From Chloracidobacterium sp. (GTDB lineage Bacteria; Acidobacteriota; Blastocatellia; Pyrinomonadales; Pyrinomonadaceae): 44,338 bases of DNA. The translations under genes were made by a program, and so were the position numbers. The stretch covers positions 1-44,338 of the forward strand of contig JADJRV010000025.1 in assembly GCA_016712045.1 (NCBI GenBank). The letters run 5' to 3'. How positions within the stretch are numbered: the stretch's first letter is position 1; each line of letters opens with the position of its first letter. Below are positions 38,979-44,338 of the stretch, piece by piece. The notes under the pieces are model-generated. The model saw only the letters and a program-made list of their open reading frames with translations, had not been told where the DNA came from and made no database searches.

Positions 38979-39015
38979 GATCGGCGGAATTAACGGCACT
39001 TAATCACCGCCGATC
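38979..39015 (-). terminator. Strong hairpin with U-tract on the minus strand, upstream of the S41 protease
   Basis: GATCGGCGG (38979-38987) and CCGCCGATC (39007-39015) are perfectly complementary; inside them ATTAA/TTAAT adds five pairs around a CGGCAC loop. On the plus strand the left arm is preceded by A6, so read on the minus strand the hairpin is followed by U6. It lies about 60 bp before the S41 start codon, so it would act as a leader attenuator or block antisense transcription from the right. Confidence 0.7.
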
Positions 39016-39143
39016 ACACATTTGGTATGCCTACTTTATACACTCAAACGGTATGGATTTCCAAATTTTGTGACCGAAATTTCGCTGATAGAGGTGCGTT
39101 GATTTTTGCGTGCGGAAGTGTTCTCATAAAATATAAAGTAAAT

Positions 39144-40421
39144 ATGACCCATTCATTCAAATTACCGCCGCTCGATATCGAAGAATACGCCCTCGCCAAC
39201 GGCCTGCGCGTTGTGCTCAACCGCGATACTGTCGCTCCGGTCGTCTCGCTCGCCGTCTATTACAACGTCGGTTCGCGCAACGAACGCGACGACCGCACCG
39301 GTTTCGCTCACCTCTTCGAACATATGATGTTTCAAGGGTCCGAGAACGTGCCAAAAGCCGGGCATTTTCAGCACATAATGAAAGCCGGCGGCACGATGAA
39401 CGGCACCACGTCGAGCGAGCGGACGAACTATTACGAGACGCTCCCGGCAAATCAACTTCCGCTCGGATTGTGGCTCGAATCGGACCGGATGCGTTCGCTT
39501 GCGGTCACGCAGGAGAACCTTGATAACCAGCGTGAGGCCGTTAAGGAAGAAAAGCGGTTGCGGTACGACAATCAGCCGTACGGGCAGATCTTTGATCTCA
39601 TCAACGAGATGATCTATAAGAATTTTGCCAACTCGCATTCGACCATCGGTTCGATGGAACACCTCGACGAAGCGTCGGTCGAGGACGTGCAGGAATTTTT
39701 CCGCATCTATTACGCACCGAATAATGCTGTGCTCGTGCTTTCAGGAGCGTTTGAAACGGACGAGGCAAAGCAACTGATCGAGACGTATTTTGGCGACATA
39801 CCTTCGCAGCCGCTGCCACCGGAATTGGATGTCAGTGAACCCACTGAGGTCGCCGCCAACTACCGCGAATGGGAAGATCCGCTTGCACCGTTCCCGGCGT
39901 TTCTCATCGGCTGGAAGATACCAAAACGCCGCACGCCCGAGTTTAATGCTTTGTATCTAGCGGGCAAGGTGCTTTATGACGGCGACAGTTCGCGGCTTTA
40001 TCAAAAGCTGGTAAAGGGCGAGGAATCGGTCATTCAGCTTTTTGGATTTACCGACGAACGCCGCGGCCCGTCGAGCATTTTTATCGGTGCGATCCCCAAA
40101 CCCGACAAAGATCTGAGCAAGATCCGCGAAACGATCATGAACGAGATCCGCGATCTTGCCGCTCACGGCCCGACGGCCGAAGAGATGGAAAAGATCGAGA
40201 ATCAGCTCATCAACGACTCCGTACGTATGCGTCAATCGTCGATGTCGCGGGCCCAGTCGATCGCGGAATATGCTTTGTACGACGGTGACCCGAAATTGAT
40301 AAATACCGACCTCGATGAGCTATTAGCCGTCACCGCTGAACAGATACGCCACGCAGTCGGAGTATATCTAAATACCGAAAACCGTTCGCTGCTCGATGTA
40401 GTCCCTGCCGGACAAGGTTAA
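39144..40421 (+). CDS. M16 zinc metallopeptidase, catalytic subunit
   Basis: The intact 425-residue protein begins MTHSFKLPPLDIEEYALANGLRVVLN. The inverted zinc motif His56-Leu-Phe-Glu59-His60 is in FAHLFEHMMFQGSENVPK, and the downstream third ligand region is NQREAVKEEKRLRYDNQPYG. The C-terminal half includes YYAPNNAVLVLSGAF. There is no signal peptide, so it is either cytoplasmic or exported by another route. The ATG at 39144 is chosen because upstream in-frame sequence looks non-coding. It pairs with the M16 homologue that follows about 100 bp later, as in two-subunit mitochondrial processing peptidase-like enzymes. Confidence 0.92.
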   Translation: MTHSFKLPPLDIEEYALANGLRVVLNRDTVAPVVSLAVYYNVGSRNERDDRTGFAHLFEHMMFQGSENVPKAGHFQHIMKAGGTMNGTTSSERTNYYETLPANQLPLGLWLESDRMRSLAVTQENLDNQREAVKEEKRLRYDNQPYGQIFDLINEMIYKNFANSHSTIGSMEHLDEASVEDVQEFFRIYYAPNNAVLVLSGAFETDEAKQLIETYFGDIPSQPLPPELDVSEPTEVAANYREWEDPLAPFPAFLIGWKIPKRRTPEFNALYLAGKVLYDGDSSRLYQKLVKGEESVIQLFGFTDERRGPSSIFIGAIPKPDKDLSKIRETIMNEIRDLAAHGPTAEEMEKIENQLINDSVRMRQSSMSRAQSIAEYALYDGDPKLINTDLDELLAVTAEQIRHAVGVYLNTENRSLLDVVPAGQG

Positions 40422-40429
40422 GATTTTAA

Positions 40430-40515
40430 CGCACAGAGACCAAGGAGAAAACGAAAGTTTCTTAATTGCTTGACTAATTGCCTCCGTGCTCTCTGTGTTC
40501 TCTGCTGGCGAATCA
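40430..40515. repeat. Intergenic repeat of the CAGAGA/TCTCTG type
   Basis: The gap between the two M16 genes contains CGCACAGAGACCAAGGAG at its left, and CTCCGTGCTCTCTGTGTTCTCTG at its right in two overlapping stretches, which are roughly reverse complements of each other. The sequence resembles filler repeats seen between genes in many environmental bacteria. No coding potential. Confidence 0.5.
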
Positions 40516-40524
40516 TAACCGTCT

Positions 40525-41886
40525 ATGACACCAGATTTAAGAAAATCAGCACTGGAGCCGCTTGCTCCAACATCGTTTGATATCCCGCAGCCGTTTCAGA
40601 CGACGCTCGCGAACGGCCTTAAGGTCGTGATATTTGAAGAAACACGCCTGCCGCTGGTTAGCATACGCCTGGCGTTTCACACCGGCGATATTAATGACCC
40701 GGCGGATGCGAAAGGCATTAACTCGGCGATGGTTTCGATGTTGACCGAGGGACGGAAAATTACACCAGTTCGCAGCTTGCCGAAAAGATCGAGCGGCTCG
40801 GAGCAGGTATCGGAGCGAGTGCATCGGATGATTTTACGATCGTCTCGGCCTCTTCGCTGTCGCTATATAGCTCGGACATACTTTCGCTTCTCGCAGAGGT
40901 GGTGTTGCGTCCGACGTTTCCTGAGAATGAGCTTGACCTCTATCGTCGCAATACCATCGAAAACCTCAAATTTCAGCGATCGCAGCCGGGATTTCTTGCG
41001 AACGAACAGGCGGCGAGGCTTATCTACGGCACGCACCCGTACGCCGTCGTTTCGCCAACGCGGCGGACATCGAGAAACTTGACCGTGAAAAGGTCGCTAA
41101 GTTTCACGCCGAAAAGTTTATCCCGAATAACGCGATGCTCATCATCGTTGGTGATGTCGAGCGGGATGAGTTTATTGCGGAGCTAAATGAGCATTTGGCG
41201 ACTGGCAGCAGGGAAGCGTAGCGGAAGAAAATTTGACGCACTGGCCACACGTAATTCGCGAAGCCTGACAATAGTTGATCGTCCTGGTTCGGCCCAGTCA
41301 AACATTGTCATCACAAATCTCGGCATCGATCGCAACGATCCTGATTATTTCCCTGATGATCGTGATGAATCAGGTGCTCGGTGCGGGGAGCGTCGTCGCG
41401 GGTGTTTATGAATCTTCGCGAGGAAAAGGGTTATACGTATGGCGCCTATACGCGGCTGAATACGCGACGGCTGGCGGGTGATATCGAGGCGACGGCTGAG
41501 GTCCGCAACGACGTCACGGGTGCTTCGCTAAAAGAATTTTTCTACGAGCTTGAGCGTATTCGTGATGAAAAGGTCGGCGATGAAGAGCTTGCTGATGCGA
41601 AAAACTTTCTCACAGGCGTATTTCCGCTCCGAGCCGAGACGCAAGAGGGCCTCACAAATCTTATCGTTAACCAACATCTCTACGGCCTGCCCGAAGATTA
41701 TCTTCAGACCTATCGAGATAACGTCAGTGCCGTGACGGCAGACGATGTCCAACGTGTTGCGATCAAGTATGTCCGTCCAGACGAAATGGCGATAGTAATT
41801 GTTGGTGATGCGGGTGACGTGTTGCCGCAGGCGAAAGACTACGCCGCAACCGTCGAGATCTTCGACACAGAAGGGAGTAGAAATAA
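40525..41886 (+). CDS. M16 peptidase-family second subunit (three or more apparent frameshifts)
   Basis: Blocks in different frames align with the non-catalytic type of M16 subunit. They are PFQTTLANGLKVVIFEETRLPLVSIRLAFHTGDINDP, AEKIERLGAGIGASASDDFTIVSAS, AEVVLRPTFPENELDLYRRNTIENL, KFIPNNAMLIIVGDV, RPGSAQSNIVITNLGI and SSRVFMNLREEKGYTYGAYTR through EGLTNLIVNQHLYGLPEDYL. The HxxEH position reads GINSAMVSML, so it is predicted inactive, while the R/Y pair (REEKGYTYG) typical of the substrate-holding subunit is kept. Indels occur near 40752, 41057, 41210 and 41385. The stop was probably TAA at 41884-41886, lost with one A; without it the frame runs on into repeat sequence and the VOC gene. Confidence 0.85.
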
Positions 41887-41887
41887 G

Positions 41888-41970
41888 AATTGCCACGAAA
41901 CACTGAAATACACAAAAAGGGAAGATCACTTTGACTTTCGTGACTTTCGTGTATTTCGTGGGCAAATAGC
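41888..41970. repeat. Palindromic intergenic repeat of the ACGAAA/TTTCGT type
   Basis: Between the convergent M16 and VOC genes, the left half has TTGCCACGAAACACTGAA and the right half has TTTCGTGACTTTCGTG followed by TATTTCGTGGGCAA. The right half reversed is composed of the same ACGAAA-type units as the left. This is a recognisable short palindromic filler repeat, not coding sequence. Confidence 0.6.
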
Positions 41971-42363
41971 CTACATAGGTTCGGTGAACTGGATGATCGC
42001 GAAATCTGCACCTGACGGATCGGCGACCATTGCCATTCTTCCAACACCCGGGGCGTCAAACGGCGGAACACGGACGCTACCCCATTTTCGGTGATGCTTG
42101 CTACGGTCTCATCGGCACTTGCGACGGCAATATAAGTTGCCCAATGCGACGGTGCACCGCCCCAATCATCGCCTTCCATCGACATCATTCCGCCGTGAGC
42201 CACGCCATCGATGACGACTTTTTTAGTCTATCGGCGATACTTTTGTTTGCGGTAGTTCCCAGCCAAACATCTTAGTGTAAAACTCCATCGCCGCTCCGAG
42301 ATCTTTTGTTCTCAATTCACGCCAGCATATTTCGCCGGGGTTTGGTACGTTAAATTCAGCCAT
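41971..42363 (-). CDS. VOC/glyoxalase-fold protein (two apparent frameshifts)
   Basis: A vicinal-oxygen-chelate protein of about 130 residues. Visible: FNVPNPGEICWRELRTKDLGAAMEFYTKMFGWELPQTK, then in a second frame KKVVIDGVAHGGMMSMEG and APSHWATYIAV, then in a third RMAMVADPSGADFAIIQF ending EPM-stop at 41971. Indels near 42228 and at the G4 run near 42093. This subgroup (PNPGEICWREL ... GGMMSME) is usually annotated glyoxalase/bleomycin resistance-like; substrate unknown. It overlaps the preceding VOC gene by 8 bp, suggesting a tandem duplication. Confidence 0.85.
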
Positions 42364-42801
42364 CGTGTCCTCCTGCGGCCATCTTAAATGTTGCAAACAT
42401 TGCTCCGGTCGGATCTGCGATCACTGCAAAACGACCGGTGTTCGGAATATCCATCGGTTGTCTAATGACAGTGCCGCCAAGCTCGACTGCCTGACGCGCA
42501 TTTTCATCGACATCCTCGACCGCAACGTAAGTCAAAAAATGCGGCGGCGGAATAGGTTGACCGGGCTCGCACATCTCTGGGGTTATCTCGTACATTCCAC
42601 CGGACGGATAATCGCCGCCGGTCGAGTATTCGTGGTACGCAAAGGCTCCGTCCGTTGCATCGCTGTCCTTAAAGGTCCAGCCAAATACGTTGGTATAAAA
42701 CGCTTTGCATTTTGCGGCATCGGTGCTTGCGATCTCGGTCCAGCAAAACTGCCGGGTGATGGTCCCGCAAAACCTTCCATTTCACTTGCTTCTTGTGACA
42801 T
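42356..42801 (-). CDS. VOC/glyoxalase-fold protein (one apparent frameshift)
   Basis: The product starts MSQEASEMEGFAG and, after one indel at the GGG run near 42763, continues TITRQFCWTEIASTDAAKCKAFYTNVFGWTFKD, then SGGMYEITPEMCEPGQPIPPPHFLTYVAVEDVDENARQAVELGG and FAVIADPTGAMFATFK. About 149 residues. The two beta-alpha-beta-beta-beta halves with GWTFK and ADPTGA are typical of the family. It is paralogous to the downstream VOC gene. Substrate unknown. Confidence 0.87.
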
Positions 42802-42898
42802 AGAGGGGTTTCTCCTTATAAAAAATGTGAATTTATCTTAGTCGAATATCAGCTATTACGCACGTTTGTGGGGGAAAGTTTTGTGGGAGATGAAAAGG

Positions 42899-42970
42899 GT
42901 TTTGAGTTGTGATCGTGGGAGCGGCCGCTCACGGAGACAAGCGGATGGCTTATTTATCACAACTCAAAAC
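42899..42970. repeat. Perfect 15-bp inverted repeat enclosing a 12-bp palindrome
   Basis: GTTTTGAGTTGTGAT (42899-42913) and its exact complement ATCACAACTCAAAAC (42956-42970) flank 42 bases that include the 12-bp palindrome GAGCGGCCGCTC. It sits between the convergent-facing ends of the VOC operon start and the Rad52-type gene stop (42993). Possible miniature mobile element, attachment-like site or strong RNA hairpin. Confidence 0.7.
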
Positions 42971-42992
42971 TACGGTTAGCAGGGGATCAGGG

Positions 42993-43708
42993 TTACCCGA
43001 CGCGACGCATCGGCGTTACCGTATTTCGCTGCAGATTTTGTAAATGCTCGATCAGATCAGAGGCGGCTCGTTTAGAAAGCTCATCAATGCCGCAGCGCAT
43101 CATTTGCGAACACTCGGCTTCAGCGTCGATATTTGCTTCACTAGCGATGGCCCGTATCATGCCGAGCTGTTTGCCGGTGACCATGTCGCCGAGGCTCTTT
43201 CGCGATAGGATCGGTCATAGCTTTTGGTTCAAAACCTGCGGGATCATCCGTTTGCTCTATCGCGTCAAACTCTTTTTTATAAAGCTCGCGGGCGATACCA
43301 AATTTCACCGCTGCACGTTTCAGAGCGTCGTGCTCTGCTTTTTTAATACCGGTCTCGCTGATCGCCTTGCCGGTGCCGATGCCCTCGCGGGTGACGCCGT
43401 CGATGGTGATCGCGACCGTCACGGTAACAATGTCGCCGATCGAGCGGATGTCCTTGACCGTGTGTGCCCAATTAGGGGCGTTGTCGTCGAGAATGTCCGC
43501 GACGGTATGCCACTCGACATATTCGACCATGTGAACATTGCCGTCACGGTCACGTCGCCCGGCTCGCTGGCGGATCAGATTTGGATCAACCGTCTTTCAG
43601 TTCTTTTAACGTACTCGGAAAATCGAGCACATTATTTGTGATCTCCGCCGAAAATAAATCTTCCGTTGTCTCTGTCTGTGGCGTTTCGTTTATCGTGTTG
43701 CGTTTCAT
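42993..43708 (-). CDS. Rad52/Rad22-family DNA repair protein (two apparent frameshifts)
   Basis: The start at 43708 (MKRNTINETPQTETTEDLFS) has a clear AGGAG site. After LKELK one indel leads to VDPNLIRQRAGRRDRDGNVHMVEYVEWHTVADILDDNAPNW, then VAITIDGVTREGIGTGKAISETGIKKAEHDALKRAAVKFGIARELYKKE, the Rad52/22 core with the DALKRAA helix. A second indel near 43205 joins the C-terminal SLGDMVTGKQLGMIRAIASEANIDAEAECSQMM and DELSKRAASDLIEHLQNLQ. About 238 residues. Family members anneal single strands during repair (DdrA, Rad52); in bacteria they are also frequent in phages. It is divergent from an XRE repressor gene across a repeat-rich region. Confidence 0.85.
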
Positions 43709-44025
43709 TTTTTATCTCCTGTGTTAGTTACCGGATCGTTCGAATACCCGCAATATTTGCACCGACTCGTCTGAAGTGCCGGTAATCGCTGGTCTCTATT
43801 GATCCCTGTTCGCCGCGTGTCAGACCACGCGACTCAGTTTTAGTTGTCAATCGATGCATTATTCCGATAGCAAACGTTGCATCTATGAAACAATGTATCA
43901 GAATAATTTATTTGTTGCAAGTGCGAAACAAAGTGTTGCATTTAAAAAAATGATGTGTTATGTTTTATCTGTGAAATGAAAAGTGTATCCGTGACACTTA
44001 ACTATCCATGGAGGAAAAGATAATT
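43709..44025. promoter_or_regulatory. Divergent control region between Rad52-type and XRE genes, with repeated dyads
   Basis: Two 18-bp sites with identical layout GTTGCA-N5-GAAACAA lie at 43876-43893 and 43914-43931; a third GTTGCA half-site is at 43935-43940. Each full site is itself an imperfect dyad (GTTGCAT / ATGAAAC; TTTGTT / AACAAA). A perfect AAGTGT-N7-ACACTT repeat (43981-43999) lies just before the GGAGG (44010-44014) of the XRE gene. On the rad52 side there are a CGCGTG-N6-CACGCG hairpin (43814-43831) and a TTACCGG / CCGGTAA pair (43728-43785). No gene was seen. Confidence 0.65.
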
Positions 44026-44338
44026 ATGGGATTCAAAAATGAAAGTCTTATCAGCACAGTAGAGCTAGGCAAAGCGATCAAACGCCGCCGCGAGGAATTA
44101 AAACTCAGCCTGCGTGACGTAGCGGATGTGACCGAGGTTTTCGGCTTCGACGCTTTCGCGTATCGAGAACGGCACGGGCCGCCCTGACGCCGACAACATC
44201 GCCCGTCTAACGCAGTGGCTGGATATGCCGGTCGATCGTTTGATGAAACATTCGAACACGAACGTCGAGCCGGTCATCTATTACCCGCACGAGGCGACCG
44301 CCGATATCGTCGAGGCTCATCTGCGTGCCGACAAAAAC
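44026..44338 (+). CDS. XRE-family helix-turn-helix repressor, 3' end cut by window (one apparent frameshift)
   Basis: MGFKNESLISTVELGKAIKRRREELKLSLRDVADVTEV is followed, after removing one T in the TTTT run near 44143, by SASTLSRIENGTGRPDADNIARLTQWLDMPVDRLM, a complete HTH_3/XRE domain. Then comes VEPVIYYPHEATADIVEAHLRADKN, where the window ends. The start at 44026 has GGAGG 11 bases upstream; an in-frame ATG at 44008 lacks one. XRE proteins with this type of C-terminal tail often have an ImmA/IrrE-family metallopeptidase next to them; that gene would be just outside the window. It probably binds the dyads in the divergent region. Confidence 0.85.

Noticed and set aside
41887..42094. C-terminal extension of the second M16 subunit (residues after FDTEGSR)
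   Set aside because: The extension is antisense to a recognisable VOC gene and encoded by a palindromic repeat; one missing A hides the true stop.

Overview
The window looks like chromosomal DNA of an Acidobacteriota bacterium, most likely a Blastocatellia/Pyrinomonadaceae-type lineage. The indicators are the acidobacterial VWFA-related secreted protein, a VPS10/BNR-repeat glycosyl hydrolase-like protein, large secreted proteins with a carboxypeptidase-regulatory-like domain, several M16 peptidases, a bacillithiol-type monothiol bacilliredoxin, and E. coli-like -35/-10 boxes. No rRNA, tRNA, CRISPR array or transposase gene was found. Single-base indels, mostly in homopolymer runs, break about half of the genes, including conserved housekeeping ones. 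I therefore read most broken genes as one intact gene plus consensus error and give the full restored span.

Layout. 1-4435 (minus): BNR-repeat protein running off the left edge, then a VWA protein. 4503-9671 (minus): a six-gene operon oppB-oppC-pxpB-pxpC-pxpA-nramp, encoding 5-oxoprolinase (PxpABC) with an NRAMP-fold transporter that lacks the metal-binding motifs and two oligopeptide-type ABC permeases. It has its own near-consensus promoter. 9739-11755 (minus): a menaquinone/ubiquinone methyltransferase and an M16 homologue lacking HxxEH. 12052-13398 (plus): a zinc-ribbon/TonB fusion. 13462-17264 (minus): glycogen phosphorylase, a membrane protein, a bacilliredoxin-like protein, a DUF971 protein and a small zinc-ribbon protein. 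17321-22052: a DoxX-like protein, MtnA, a DUF3142 protein, a gamma-glutamylcyclotransferase-like protein and ETF-quinone oxidoreductase. 22109-26591 (minus): rpoZ, gmk, yicC, an FkbM-like methyltransferase and an MsbA-like exporter.

26712-31793 (plus): an OmpA-type envelope protein and a very large secreted protein heavily interrupted by frameshifts. 31850-37204: a degenerate ABC ATPase (minus), two small proteins, a VIT+VWA secreted protein behind an unusual GGACCA repeat array, and a YCF48/BNR-repeat protein. 37208-41886: an S41 protease divergent from a pair of M16 peptidase subunits (active, then probably inactive). 41971-42801 (minus): two VOC/glyoxalase-fold proteins.

Right end: a Rad52/Rad22-family DNA repair gene is divergent from an XRE-family repressor cut by the window edge. 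The 317-bp gap between them carries repeated dyad operators (GTTGCA-N5-GAAACAA) and several hairpins. This is the strongest candidate for an undescribed regulated system, possibly a DNA-damage switch analogous to Deinococcus DdrO/IrrE, but the decisive downstream gene lies outside the window. Other non-coding signals include a heptanucleotide repeat inside glgP, a 15-bp perfect inverted repeat at 42899-42970, a 90-bp inverted-repeat element at 19886-19975, and intergenic palindromic filler repeats near the M16 genes.
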